The translations under genes were made by a program, and so were the position numbers. A model generated the notes under the pieces. The model was not told the origin of the DNA. It searched no databases and saw only the letters and a list, made by a program, of their open reading frames with translations. A stretch of DNA of 64,000 nt from assembly GCF_900101025.1 (NCBI RefSeq), contig NZ_FMUH01000005.1:248001-312000 (forward strand), read 5' to 3'. Source of the stretch: Klenkia marina (GTDB taxonomy: Bacteria > Actinomycetota > Actinomycetes > Mycobacteriales > Geodermatophilaceae). This document shows positions 1 through 9,248 of the stretch, in pieces (positions within the stretch are counted from its first letter, which is position 1; each line of letters opens with the position of its first letter).

Positions 1-65
1 GCGTGGCCGACCTGCTGGCCGGCGTCGACTGGTACCGCCGCCTGGTGCAGGAGCTGCCGGCATGA
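1..65 (+). CDS. C-terminal end of an unidentified protein (cut by window edge)
   Basis: Only about 20 codons are visible, read from base 3 and ending in a TGA at 63-65. The peptide ends [12 protein letters not shown]. The stop overlaps the ATG of the MFS gene at 62 as ATGA, so the two are probably translationally coupled and in one operon. Too little is present to name a family. Confidence 0.6.
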   Translation, partial: VADLLAGVDWYRRLVQELPA

Positions 66-1546
66 GCGCGTCCTCCTCCGCGGTGCGCGCGCAGACCCTG
101 TTCGCCGTCGTCGGTGCCCTGTCGGTGGTGGAGGTCGCCAGCGGTGTGCTGCAGGGCTTCTACACACCGGTCTTCTCCGACGTCGCCCGCGCGCTGGGCA
201 TCGGAGACGGCGACGTCAACTGGTTCGAGGCCGCCCAGCTCGTGGCCTCCGCGCTGCTGGTGCCGGTGCTGGCGCGGCTGGCCGACCTGCACGGCCACCG
301 GCGGGTGCTGCTGGTCTCCACCGCGGTCACGGCGCTGGGCACCTGGGTGATGGCCCTGGCGCCCACCACCGGGCCGGCCGGCTTCGCGGTCTTCGTCGTC
401 GGCTCCGCCCTGCAGGGCGCCTACGTGGTCTGGCTCCCCCTCGAGGTGGCGATCGTGCACCGGCGCGCAGCCGCCGACGACCACCGCACCCGCCGTGCCG
501 CCGGCGTGCTGGTCGCCTTCCTGCAGGTCGGGGTGCTGGCCGGCGCGCTCAGCAGCGGGGCGCTGGTCACCGCGCTGCCCGTGCCCGTGCTGCTCGCGCT
601 GCCCGCGGTGGTGGTGACGATCTGCCTGGCCGTGGTCCGGTTCGGTGTCGAGCCCGACGCCCCGCGGGCGCCGGGTCGGCTCGACCTGCCCGGGCTGGGG
701 CTGCTGACCGCCGCGCTGCTGCTGGTCATGGGCGGTCTGGTCGCGTTGCGGCTGCTCGGCCCCGGGTCGGTCGTGCCGTGGGCGCTGGTGGTGGCCGGCC
801 TGGCCACCGGGTGGCTGCTGGTGCGCGTCGAGGCCCGGCAGCACGAGCCGCTGCTCGACGTCCCGGTGCTCGTCGCGCCCGGGCAGTGGCCGATCCAGGC
901 CACCGCCTTCCTGTCGGGCATGTCGGTGCTGGGCGCGCAGATCCCGCTGTCCACCTTCGCCCGCGCGGACCCGGCGGTCACCGGCTACGGCCTGGGCGCC
1001 AGCGCCTCGTTCGTCTCGGTGCTCATCGGGCTGTACGTGCTCACCCTGCTCACCGGTGCCCTGCTGCTGCCGCTGCTCTCCCGGTGGCTGGGGGGCCGGC
1101 GGGCGATGGCGGCGGGGGCGGCCACGGTGGCCGTCGGCTACGCGCTGTGGCTGCCGTTCCACGACACCGCGGTGCAGGCGCTGACCAACATGGCCGTCGC
1201 CGGCGTGGGATCCGGGCTGCTGGTGGCCGCGCTGCCCGCCGCGGCGGTGGCCGCCGCGCCGGCCGACCGCACCGGTTTCGCCGCCGGCATGACCAACAGC
1301 AGCAAGACCGTCGGCGGAGCCATCGCCTCGGCGGTCTTCGCGGTCGCGCTGGCCGCCACCGGCAGCATCGACGACCCCGCGGCCGGCTCCGCACCGCTGT
1401 CGGGCTACCTCACGGTGTGGACCGTCTGCGCCGTCGCCGCGGCCCTGGCCGCCGTCGTCCTCGTGACCTCCGAACGCCGGAGGCCCGGAACCGCAACGGT
1501 TCCGGGCCTCCGGGGTTCGACCGACCGGACTGGTCAGTCGAGGTAG
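62..1546 (+). CDS. MFS transporter, 14-TM drug-exporter type (DHA2-like)
   Basis: This 494-residue integral membrane protein probably exports drugs or metabolites by proton antiport. The chain is almost entirely hydrophobic helices, with the MFS loop-2/3 type motif [11 protein letters not shown] near residues 80-90. The length fits the 14-helix DHA2 class better than 12-helix carriers. [17 protein letters not shown] stretch in the last third matches the conserved motif near helix 13 of that class. It starts at the ATG overlapping the upstream stop. Its 3' end is odd: a perfect 16-bp hairpin lies inside the last codons, and the stop at 1544-1546 overlaps the 3' end of the convergent sigma gene. 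The substrate cannot be told from sequence. Confidence 0.85.
   Translation: MSASSSAVRAQTLFAVVGALSVVEVASGVLQGFYTPVFSDVARALGIGDGDVNWFEAAQLVASALLVPVLARLADLHGHRRVLLVSTAVTALGTWVMALAPTTGPAGFAVFVVGSALQGAYVVWLPLEVAIVHRRAAADDHRTRRAAGVLVAFLQVGVLAGALSSGALVTALPVPVLLALPAVVVTICLAVVRFGVEPDAPRAPGRLDLPGLGLLTAALLLVMGGLVALRLLGPGSVVPWALVVAGLATGWLLVRVEARQHEPLLDVPVLVAPGQWPIQATAFLSGMSVLGAQIPLSTFARADPAVTGYGLGASASFVSVLIGLYVLTLLTGALLLPLLSRWLGGRRAMAAGAATVAVGYALWLPFHDTAVQALTNMAVAGVGSGLLVAALPAAAVAAAPADRTGFAAGMTNSSKTVGGAIASAVFAVALAATGSIDDPAAGSAPLSGYLTVWTVCAVAAALAAVVLVTSERRRPGTATVPGLRGSTDRTGQSR
1477..1513. terminator. Hairpin between convergent MFS and sigma genes
   Basis: Perfect 16-bp inverted repeat (arms 1477-1492 and 1498-1513, loop GCAAC) without a T-tract. 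It lies within the last codons of the MFS gene and just beyond the stop of the sigma gene, so it could stop transcription from both sides. Confidence 0.7.
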
Positions 1547-2709
1547 TCGCGGAGCACCTGGCTCCGGCTGGGGTGGCGCAGCTTGCTCATCGTCTTGGAC
1601 TCGATCTGGCGGATCCGCTCGCGGGTCACGCCGTAGACCTGGCCGATCTCGTCCAGCGTCCGCGGGGTGCCGTCGGACAGGCCGAAGCGCAACCGCACGA
1701 CGCCGGCCTCGCGCTCGCTGAGGGTCTGCAGCACCGAGGTGAGCTGCTCCTGCATGAAGCCGTAGGAGACGGCCTCGACCGCGACGACGGCCTCGGAGTC
1801 CTCGATGAAGTCACCGAGCTGGCTGTCGCCCTCGTCGCCGATGGTCTGGTCGAGCGAGATGGGCTCCCGGGCGTACTGCTGGATCTCCAGCACCTTGTCC
1901 GGGGTGATGTCCATCTCCTTGGCCAGCTCCTCCGGAGTGGCCTCGCGGCCCAGCTCCTGCAGCAGCTCGCGCTGGATGCGACCCAGCTTGTTGATGACCT
2001 CGACCATGTGCACCGGGATGCGGATGGTGCGCGCCTGATCGGCCATCGCGCGGGTGATCGCCTGGCGGATCCACCACGTCGCGTACGTCGAGAACTTGAA
2101 GCCCTTGGTGTAGTCGAACTTCTCCACCGCACGGATCAGGCCCAGGTTGCCCTCCTGGATCAGGTCCAGGAACGCCATGCCGCGGCCGGTGTAGCGCTTG
2201 GCCAGCGACACCACGAGGCGCAGGTTGGCCTCGAGCAGGTGGGTCTTGGCCCGCTCGCCGTCGCGCACGACCCAGTTGAGGTCGCGGCGCATGGTGGGGG
2301 TGAACTTGGCGTCGGTGTCGGCCAGCTTGTGCGCGGCGTAGAGCCCGGCCTCGACGCGGCGGGCGAGGTCGACCTCCTGCTCGGCGGTCAGCAGCGCGAC
2401 CCGGCCGATGAGCTTGAGGTAGGCACGGACGGCATCGGTCGAGGTGGCCAGCTCGGCATCCTTGCGGGCCTTCTGCAGGGCGAGCGACTCCTCCTCGTCC
2501 CACTCGAACGAGGTCGTCGACGGGGCCGGGACGGCGGGCTCGTCGGCGAGGTCGGCCTCGTCCTCCTCGAGCTCGGTCTCCTCCGCGTCGGCGTCCGGCG
2601 CGGGCGCGATCTGCACGGACTCCGCGTCGGCCGAGCGGGCCTTGCGGGCGCCGGCTGCGGTCTTCTTGCGCGGGGTCTTCGTGGTGCTGCTGGCCACTGT
2701 CGTGCTCAT
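1534..2709 (-). CDS. sigA: Primary RNA polymerase sigma factor (RpoD/SigA/HrdB type)
   Basis: This 391-residue protein is the housekeeping sigma subunit that directs RNA polymerase to vegetative promoters. A lysine-rich then strongly acidic N-terminus (residues 1-75) precedes region 1.2 (about 88-120). Region 2 follows with the core-binding and -10 helices (160-230, including [12 protein letters not shown]), then region 3 (240-315). Region 4 has the -35 helix-turn-helix [20 protein letters not shown] at 351-370. The start at 2709 follows an AGGAGAGG ribosome site, and the reading frame upstream of it lacks sigma features. The gene stands alone, with a 230-bp upstream region and a convergent MFS gene downstream. 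Regions 2-4 match primary (group 1) rather than stress-type sigma factors. A second RpoD-like group 2 sigma elsewhere in the genome cannot be excluded. Confidence 0.95.
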   Translation of the reverse strand: MSTTVASSTTKTPRKKTAAGARKARSADAESVQIAPAPDADAEETELEEDEADLADEPAVPAPSTTSFEWDEEESLALQKARKDAELATSTDAVRAYLKLIGRVALLTAEQEVDLARRVEAGLYAAHKLADTDAKFTPTMRRDLNWVVRDGERAKTHLLEANLRLVVSLAKRYTGRGMAFLDLIQEGNLGLIRAVEKFDYTKGFKFSTYATWWIRQAITRAMADQARTIRIPVHMVEVINKLGRIQRELLQELGREATPEELAKEMDITPDKVLEIQQYAREPISLDQTIGDEGDSQLGDFIEDSEAVVAVEAVSYGFMQEQLTSVLQTLSEREAGVVRLRFGLSDGTPRTLDEIGQVYGVTRERIRQIESKTMSKLRHPSRSQVLRDYLD

Positions 2710-2939
2710 CCAGCCTCTCCTGGGGGTGTCGTGCGGCGTCGCGAGGACTGCTGAGGTCCTGGCGGAGAGGCCGCCCACGGAGGGACGGCACAGGCCGCCC
2801 ACGGTGAGGGACGGGGGGTCTGCGGCTGCGCCGGAGCGCGGCCTGTGCCATTTTAATCCGTTTCCCGCACGAGGGGGTGACGGCGGGTACCCCTGCGGGT
2901 CAGGACCACACCTGCCCACCGCGATCCGGTCGTGCGCGA
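2710..2939 (-). promoter_or_regulatory. Upstream region of the primary sigma gene
   Basis: This 230-bp gap holds the only AT-rich patch in the neighbourhood. On the minus strand it contains TAAAAT (bases 2850-2855), a five-of-six match to a vegetative -10 box. No good -35 hexamer sits 16-18 bp upstream of it. If it is used, the sigma mRNA has a leader of about 135 bases. The aldo/keto reductase gene ends at the far side of the gap. Confidence 0.35.
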
Positions 2940-3938
<999 letters not shown>

Positions 3939-3975
3939 GCGTCCAGCGAACCCCTTCGAGTGCGCTCGAAGTCAA
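3939..3975 (-). promoter_or_regulatory. MerR-type promoter/operator of the aldo/keto reductase
   Basis: On the minus strand a TTGACT -35 box (3970-3975) is separated by 19 bp from a weak -10 TTCGCT (3945-3950). The spacer holds the perfect dyad CTTCGAG-N4-CTCGAAG (3954-3971). Over-long 19-bp spacers with a central dyad are the signature of MerR-activated promoters. The -10 ends 6 bases before the ATG, so the mRNA is probably leaderless. The -35 box overlaps the TGA of the merR gene. Confidence 0.7.
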
Positions 3976-4343
3976 GCCGGGCGCTCGTACCAGCCGATCT
4001 TGTGGTCGATGGCGGCCAGGTGGGCCGTGGTCTCGTCGAGCTCGCGCTGCACCCGGGTCCGGTGCGCGCGCAGCAGCTGCAACCGCTCGGCCTCGGTGCC
4101 GGCGCCGGCCCGGACCAGCGCGGCGTACCTCTTGACGTCGCGGATCGGCATGCCGGTGGCCCGCAGCCGGGTGACCGTCTCGATCCACTCGAGGTCGCGG
4201 TCGGTGTAGCGCCGCCGTCCCCCGGCGTCGCGGTCGACGTCGCCGAGCAGCAGCCCGTCGCGCTCGTAGTACCGCAGGGTGTGGGCGGTGAGCCCGGTGC
4301 GCTCGACGACCTCGGCGATGCCCAGTGCGGGGACGGTGGTCAC
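3972..4343 (-). CDS. MerR family transcriptional regulator
   Basis: This 123-residue DNA-binding protein distorts over-spaced promoters to switch them on. The N-terminal winged helix-turn-helix is clear: [20 protein letters not shown] at residues 8-27, followed by [26 protein letters not shown] coiled-coil dimerisation helix follows (about 80-115). There is no cysteine pair for metal binding, so it resembles the AdhR/NmlR-like electrophile sensors more than metal sensors. The start chosen is the GTG at 4343. It sits directly upstream of the aldo/keto reductase it probably controls and 33 bp from a divergent thioesterase gene. Confidence 0.88.
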   Translation of the reverse strand: MTTVPALGIAEVVERTGLTAHTLRYYERDGLLLGDVDRDAGGRRRYTDRDLEWIETVTRLRATGMPIRDVKRYAALVRAGAGTEAERLQLLRAHRTRVQRELDETTAHLAAIDHKIGWYERPA

Positions 4344-4376
4344 CGACCCAGTGTGCGCCGGGCAGGATCGGCAGGC

Positions 4377-5153
4377 GTGGCCTACTTCGAGCGGTTGAGC
4401 AGCACCCCGGACGGCGGGGGCAGGTTCCGGGCGACCGAGCACACCGGCGGCGGCTGGAACCCGGCCGAGCAGCACATCGCCCCGACCGTCGGGCTGGTGG
4501 CGCACTGCCTGGGCGGCGCGGGCGGCCCGGTGCAGAAGCTGTCGGTGGAGATCCTCGGCGTGATCGGCATCGACGAGGTCGAGGTGGCCCTGGCCGTGGT
4601 GCGGCCGGGGCGGACGATCGAGCTGGTCGAGGCCACCGTCACCTGGGCCGGGCGCGCGGTGGTGCGGGCGCGCGCGTGGCGGTTGGCGGGGTCGGACACG
4701 TCGGCGGCCGCGCTGGTCGCCGAGCCACCCCTGCCCCCGCGCGACGAGCTGGCGGCGTGGGACATGAGCGCGGGGTGGCCCGGGGGCTACATCGCCTCGC
4801 TGGAGGTGCGGCACCGCGACGTCGGCCCGGGCCGGGCGCAGGCGTGGCTGCGGTCGCGGCAGGAGCTGGTGGACGACGAGGACGTCACCGACCTCACCCG
4901 GTTCCTGCTGCTGGCCGACACCGCGAACGGCCTGGTGCAGAGCGACGAGCGGCGCCGCTGGTTCTACCCGAACGTCGAGCTGACCGCGCACCTGTTCCGG
5001 GCCCCGGCGGGTGGGTGGGTGGGCATGGACACCTCGGTGAGCTGGGGGCCGGGCGGGCACGCCATGACCGCGACCGTGCTGCACGACCAGACCGGTCCGG
5101 TCGGCCGGGTCGCCCAGCTGTGCACGCTGCGCCCGCTGCCCGGCGAGGCCTGA
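4377..5153 (+). CDS. Thioesterase family protein (double hot-dog fold)
   Basis: This 258-residue protein resembles TesB-like acyl-CoA thioesterases of actinobacteria. It has an N-terminal hot-dog segment ([20 protein letters not shown] near residues 17-40) and a C-terminal hot-dog half that includes [21 protein letters not shown]. The likely role is hydrolysis of an acyl-CoA ester in the cytoplasm. The start is the GTG at 4377, only 33 bp from the divergent merR start. The NUDIX gene starts 3 bases after its stop, so the two are probably co-transcribed. The substrate is not predictable. Confidence 0.8.
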   Translation: MAYFERLSSTPDGGGRFRATEHTGGGWNPAEQHIAPTVGLVAHCLGGAGGPVQKLSVEILGVIGIDEVEVALAVVRPGRTIELVEATVTWAGRAVVRARAWRLAGSDTSAAALVAEPPLPPRDELAAWDMSAGWPGGYIASLEVRHRDVGPGRAQAWLRSRQELVDDEDVTDLTRFLLLADTANGLVQSDERRRWFYPNVELTAHLFRAPAGGWVGMDTSVSWGPGGHAMTATVLHDQTGPVGRVAQLCTLRPLPGEA

Positions 5154-5156
5154 GCC

Positions 5157-5819
5157 GTGCCCAGGGGTGTCGACGTCCCCGACGGCCGGGGCCGCACCGG
5201 GCTGGACCGGGTGGGGCGCGACCTGACCGGCAACCCCGACGTCGTCGTGCGCGACGTGGAGGTGACCAGCGACGGGTGGCACGTGCTGCGGCGCACCACC
5301 TACGACCGCCGACGACCCGACGGCACCTGGACCACCGAGTCCCGCGAGACCTACGACCGCGGCAACGGCGCCACCGTGCTGCTGCACGACCCCGACCGGG
5401 ACACCGTGCTGCTCACCCGGCAGTTCCGCTTCCCCGCCTACGTCAACGGCCACCCCGACGGCGTGCTGCTGGAGGCGGCCGCCGGGCTGCTCGACGAGGA
5501 CGACCCCGAGACCGCCGTGCGGCGCGAGACGCAGGAGGAGCTCGGGGTGACCATCGCCGGCCCGCTGGTGCAGGCCTTCGACGCGTTCACCAGCCCGGGA
5601 TCGGTGACCGAGCGCCTGCACTGCTACGTCGGGTCCTACTCCCCCGCCGACCGCACCGGTGCCGGCGGCGGGCTCGCGGAGGAGGGCGAGGACATCGACG
5701 TGGTCGAGCTGCCGTTCGTCCAGGCGCTGGCCATGGTGGACGACGGCCGCATCCGCGACGCGAAGACGATCATGCTGCTGCAGTGGCTGGCTCTCCGGGG
5801 GCGGAGCCGGGGGGCCTGA
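5157..5819 (+). CDS. NUDIX hydrolase (NudK/ADP-sugar pyrophosphatase type)
   Basis: This 220-residue protein hydrolyses a nucleoside diphosphate linked to another moiety. The Nudix box follows GX5EX7REUXEEXGU: it begins at AAAGLLDEDDPETAVRRE and ends TQEELGV (about residues 105-127). The segment before it, LLTRQFRFPAYVNG, resembles GDP-mannose pyrophosphatase NudK and ADP-ribose pyrophosphatases. The GTG start lies 3 bases after the thioesterase stop. The SDR gene follows within 6 bases, so the three genes look like one operon. The exact substrate (GDP-mannose, ADP-ribose or another) is open. Confidence 0.88.
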   Translation: MPRGVDVPDGRGRTGLDRVGRDLTGNPDVVVRDVEVTSDGWHVLRRTTYDRRRPDGTWTTESRETYDRGNGATVLLHDPDRDTVLLTRQFRFPAYVNGHPDGVLLEAAAGLLDEDDPETAVRRETQEELGVTIAGPLVQAFDAFTSPGSVTERLHCYVGSYSPADRTGAGGGLAEEGEDIDVVELPFVQALAMVDDGRIRDAKTIMLLQWLALRGRSRGA

Positions 5820-5825
5820 GCCACC

Positions 5826-6815
5826 ATGTGCGGCGTGCCCGCGCTGACCCGTCTCGCCGATGCCCTGCTCGACCGCGCCGTCGTCCCCGGCTACAGCAAG
5901 GTGGGGCCGGCGCTGCGCCGCCGGTGGTGGCCGGCCGACCCGGCCCCGGGGTCGATGGCCGGCCGCCGGGTGCTGGTCACCGGGGCGACCTCGGGCATCG
6001 GGACGGCGATCGCCGAGGGGCTGCTCGGGCTGGGTGCCACCGTGCACGTGCTGGGCCGCGACCGTGCGAAGACCGACGACCTCGTGGCCCGGCTCGAGCG
6101 CGGGATCCCGGGCGGGGTCGGGGGCCGGGGCCGGGCGGACGGCGCCCGGGTGGTGGCCGAGGTGTGCGACGTCGGCGACCTCGACGCGGTCCGCACCTGG
6201 GCGGAGGAGTTCACCGGCCGGGTCGACGAGCTGCACGGGCTGGTGCACAACGCCGGCACGCTGCCGGCCGAGCGCTCGGAGACCGCGCAGGGCCACGAGC
6301 TGACCCTCGCCGTCCACGTGCTGAGCCCGCACCTGATGACCGCACTGCTGACCGACGTGCTCTCCCCCGACGCAGCCGTGGTCTGGATGTCCTCCGGCGG
6401 CATGTACGGCGCGGGGCTGCGCGCCGACGACCTCGAGTTCACCGACGGCGAGTACAGCGGGGTGCGCGCCTACGCCCGCACCAAGCGCATGCAGGTGGTG
6501 CTGGCCGCGGAGTGGGCACGCCGGCTGCCCGGCCGGCACGTGTACTCGACCCACCCGGGCTGGGTGGCCACCGACGGCGTGACCGCGTCGATCCCCGCGT
6601 TCGGCAAGGTCATGGCCCCGTTGCTGCGCACACCCGCCGACGGCGCCGACACCACGGTCTGGCTGCTGGCCACCCGTCCGGCGTCCCGTCCGCCGCACTT
6701 CTGGCACGACCGGGCGCAGCGACCCTCGACGCTGGGGTGGGAGCGCGGGCAGGACCCGGGCAAGGTCCGCCGCTTCCTGGATCAGGTCGCCACGGCGGCC
6801 GACGTCCCCGGCTGA
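5826..6815 (+). CDS. Short-chain dehydrogenase/reductase (DHRS12/retinol dehydrogenase-like)
   Basis: This 329-residue NAD(P)-dependent oxidoreductase has a 40-residue N-terminal extension before the Rossmann fold. The cofactor motif VLVTGATSGIG lies at about 47-57, followed by the NAG motif in LVHNAGTL. The catalytic serine is in WMSSGGMYG, and the YxxxK motif is in YARTKRMQ. The 'DRLA...YSKVGPALRRRWW' leader is like that of actinobacterial DHRS12 relatives. It is the last gene of the thioesterase-NUDIX-SDR run. Its 3' end overlaps the convergent IclR gene by 34 bp. The substrate is unknown. Confidence 0.88.
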   Translation: MCGVPALTRLADALLDRAVVPGYSKVGPALRRRWWPADPAPGSMAGRRVLVTGATSGIGTAIAEGLLGLGATVHVLGRDRAKTDDLVARLERGIPGGVGGRGRADGARVVAEVCDVGDLDAVRTWAEEFTGRVDELHGLVHNAGTLPAERSETAQGHELTLAVHVLSPHLMTALLTDVLSPDAAVVWMSSGGMYGAGLRADDLEFTDGEYSGVRAYARTKRMQVVLAAEWARRLPGRHVYSTHPGWVATDGVTASIPAFGKVMAPLLRTPADGADTTVWLLATRPASRPPHFWHDRAQRPSTLGWERGQDPGKVRRFLDQVATAADVPG

Positions 6816-7609
6816 ACGGTGGCGTGCGGGCGGCGTTGCCAGGCGGCCCACTCGCCGCTGATGTCGCCGGCGGTGCGCAGCAGCAGCGGGAGGTGCTGCT
6901 CGAGCAGCACCTCCCGGCTGGTCTCGGCGGCGTGCACCGTGACGTTGGCCGCGGCCTGCACCACCCCGGCGCCGTCGCGCACCGGCACGGCGACCGATCG
7001 CACGCCGGGCGCCAGCTCCTCGTCGGCCAGCGCCCAGCCACGCGCCCGCACCTCGGCCAGCTCGTCGTGCAGCTGGGCCGCCGTCCGGCCGATGTACCGG
7101 GGCAGCCCGGAGCGGGACGCCGTGGTCAGCGCCTCGTCCAGCTCGTCGGACCCGAGCGCGGCGAGCAGCACCTTGCCCTGCGAGGTCTGCACGGCAGGGA
7201 ATCGCGTGCCGATCTCGACCCGCAGCGTGATCAGCTTCGGCACCGCCACCCGGGCGACGTAGACGATGTCCGAGCCGTCGAGCTGGGCCATCGAGGAGGA
7301 CTCACCGGTGCGGGCGACGAGGGACTCCAGGTGCGGGCGGGCGATGTCCCACAGGCCCAGCGCGCCGACGTAGGCCATGCCCAGGTCCAGCACCTTCGGG
7401 GTGAGCCGATAGCCGCCCTCGCCGGCCGCTGCATACCCCAGCTCCTCCAGGGTCAGCAGCAGCCGGCGGGCGGTGGGCCGGGCGAGCTCCGCCGCGGCCG
7501 CCACCTCCGACAGCGTCATCACCGGGCGCCGCTCCGAGAAGCACGACAGCACGTCGAGCCCCCGGGCCAGCGCCTCGACGAAGTCGGGCCCGTGCCCCCG
7601 CCCGGCCAT
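6782..7609 (-). CDS. IclR family transcriptional regulator (PcaR/PcaU/PobR-like)
   Basis: This 275-residue regulator has an N-terminal winged helix (FVEALARGLDVLSCFSE, TLSEVAAAAELARPTARRLL, residues 10-65). It also has a C-terminal effector-binding GAF-like domain. The length and the opening 'FVEALARGLDVL' resemble the beta-ketoadipate regulators PcaR and PcaU, fitting the intradiol dioxygenase nearby. Its ATG shares one base with the stop of the amidohydrolase (TGATG), so both are made from one transcript and it is probably autoregulated. The likely operators are the CGGACA-N2-TGTCCG palindromes in the 9.1-9.2 kb divergent promoter. The effector is presumably an aromatic or ring-cleavage intermediate. 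Confidence 0.9.
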   Translation of the reverse strand: MAGRGHGPDFVEALARGLDVLSCFSERRPVMTLSEVAAAAELARPTARRLLLTLEELGYAAAGEGGYRLTPKVLDLGMAYVGALGLWDIARPHLESLVARTGESSSMAQLDGSDIVYVARVAVPKLITLRVEIGTRFPAVQTSQGKVLLAALGSDELDEALTTASRSGLPRYIGRTAAQLHDELAEVRARGWALADEELAPGVRSVAVPVRDGAGVVQAAANVTVHAAETSREVLLEQHLPLLLRTAGDISGEWAAWQRRPHATVQPGTSAAVAT

Positions 7610-9066
7610 CAGGAGCCGAACAGCGAGCCCCGGGCCTCGCGGGTCTCGTCGCTCTTGTAGTCGGTGTAGGTGTAGGGGTTGTCCAGGACGTCGCCGCCGT
7701 CGTCGGGCATGGCCGGGTTCATGCCGGCCTGCCACGTCTCCTCCCCCATCGCCCCGCGCAGGTGCTCGACGGTGGCGTCGACGGCCGAGCGCACGGCGGC
7801 GCCGTCGTAGCCGACCAGCTTGCCGTCGCGCTTCACGACGCGTCCGCCCACCAGGACGGTGTGCACGTCACCGCGCTGGGCCTGGAACGCCACGTGGCCG
7901 TAGGGGTTGAGCAGCGGGAAGGACACCGGCGACGCGTCGTTCTTGATCAGCACGACGTCGGCGGTCTTGCCCGGCTCCAGCGAACCGAGGTCGTCGCGGC
8001 CCAGCGCCTTCGCCCCGCCCCGGGTGGCCCAGTCGACGACGTGCTCGGCGCGCAGGTGCACCTGGGTCACGGTGTTGCCCTCGACGTGGGCCTCGAGGTG
8101 CTCGCGCGAGCGGTCGGCACCGAGCGTGGTGCGCATGGCCGAGAACAGGTCGGCCGACCACCAGACGCTGGTGTCCATGGACAGGGACACCGGGATGCCG
8201 TGCTTGCGCACCTGCCAGGTGGGCGGGTAGCCCTGCCCGGCGCTCTGCTCACTCTCCGTGGACACCGACACCGAGCCGCCGGTGGCGGCGATGCGGTGGT
8301 AGCTGTCGGTGTCCAGCGACGCGGCGTGCACGTAGACGGTCTCGGGGGTCATGAACCCGGCGTCGTGCATGAGCTGGATGGAGGCGTCGGACGTCGCGCC
8401 CCAGACGCCGGCGTGCGTGGTGACCGGCAGGCCCAGCTCCCGGGCGACCTCGAAGGCGGCCTTCTCCGGGAACGCCGGGTCGCCGGTGACGTCGAAGGCC
8501 AGCTGCAGACCGAGCTTGCCCTCGTCCTTGCGCCGGCGCAGGAACGCCTGCACGGCCGGGTCGGCGGTCCACTCCCACGGGCCGGCCTGGATGTTGCCGT
8601 AGGCGAGCACGAACCGGCCGGGGACGGCGAGCAGGGCGTCGGCGGCGGCCTCGGCGTGCTCGACGGTCTGCAGGCCGTGGCTCCAGTCGACGGTCGTGGT
8701 GACGCCGGCCTCGAGGCCCTCCCAGGCGCTGAGCAGGTTGCCGGCGTGCACGTCCTCGGGGCGGAAGCTCGTGCCGTGCTCGAGGTAGTACCAGACGAAG
8801 TACTGGGTGAGGGTCCAGTCGGCGCCGTAGCCGCGCATCGCGGTCTGCCACATGTGCCGGTGGGTGTCGACCATGCCGGGCATGACGACGCCGCCGGTGG
8901 CGTCGACCTCCTCGGTGCCCGCGGGCACCTCCAGCGCGGTGCCGACGGCGGCGATCGTGCCGTCGACGACGAGGACGTCGGCGCCGGGCAGGACGGTGTG
9001 CGCGTCGTCCATGGTCAGCACGGTGCCGCCGCGCAGGACCACGGGCCGGGTGTCGGGGCTGGACAT
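7609..9066 (-). CDS. Amidohydrolase/aminohydrolase (TrzA/AtzB/SsnA group)
   Basis: This 485-residue metal-dependent hydrolase probably removes an amino or amide group from a ring compound. It has the beta-sandwich plus TIM-barrel plan of the family. The first metal motif is degenerate: VDTHRHMWQ gives HRH where HxH is expected, which is intact. Further conserved residues are His in TTHAGVWG, the VHAASLD segment and Asp in SMDTSVWW. The C-terminal GSLEPGKTADVVLI is characteristic. The start at 9066 follows a GAGGAGACAT leader. The gene is translationally coupled to iclR and diverges from the CoA-transferase operon, so the set probably forms one catabolic pathway. It resembles s-triazine and purine-type deaminases, but the substrate is not known. 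Confidence 0.85.
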   Translation of the reverse strand: MSSPDTRPVVLRGGTVLTMDDAHTVLPGADVLVVDGTIAAVGTALEVPAGTEEVDATGGVVMPGMVDTHRHMWQTAMRGYGADWTLTQYFVWYYLEHGTSFRPEDVHAGNLLSAWEGLEAGVTTTVDWSHGLQTVEHAEAAADALLAVPGRFVLAYGNIQAGPWEWTADPAVQAFLRRRKDEGKLGLQLAFDVTGDPAFPEKAAFEVARELGLPVTTHAGVWGATSDASIQLMHDAGFMTPETVYVHAASLDTDSYHRIAATGGSVSVSTESEQSAGQGYPPTWQVRKHGIPVSLSMDTSVWWSADLFSAMRTTLGADRSREHLEAHVEGNTVTQVHLRAEHVVDWATRGGAKALGRDDLGSLEPGKTADVVLIKNDASPVSFPLLNPYGHVAFQAQRGDVHTVLVGGRVVKRDGKLVGYDGAAVRSAVDATVEHLRGAMGEETWQAGMNPAMPDDGGDVLDNPYTYTDYKSDETREARGSLFGS

Positions 9067-9248
9067 CGATGTCTCCTCGAGGTGTTCGCGGACATCTGTC
9101 CGCACAACGGTCACGCCCACACTGTCGTGACCCAGGACACCTGTCAAGCGGCGTCGCGACCCGTTTGACACGGCGCCCCCGCGGTGGTGAGCTGCGGTCC
9201 AGACCACATCGGACAGGTGTCCGCGCAACCAGGGAGTGCCCCGCCCCG
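9067..9248. promoter_or_regulatory. Divergent promoter region with symmetric IclR-type operators
   Basis: Minus promoter: TTGACA (9142-9147), 17 bp, CAGTGT (9119-9124). Plus promoter: TTGACA (9165-9170), 17 bp, TGAGCT (9188-9193, weak). A 16-bp palindrome lies exactly 44 bases downstream of the first base of each TTGACA: GCGGACATCTGTCCGC at 9088-9103 for the minus side, and the same core (CGGACA-N2-TGTCCG) at 9210-9223 for the plus side. A third, partial copy (GGACA-N2-TGTC, 9135-9145) overlaps the minus -35. The simplest reading is repression of both operons by the adjacent IclR protein. Confidence 0.7.
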
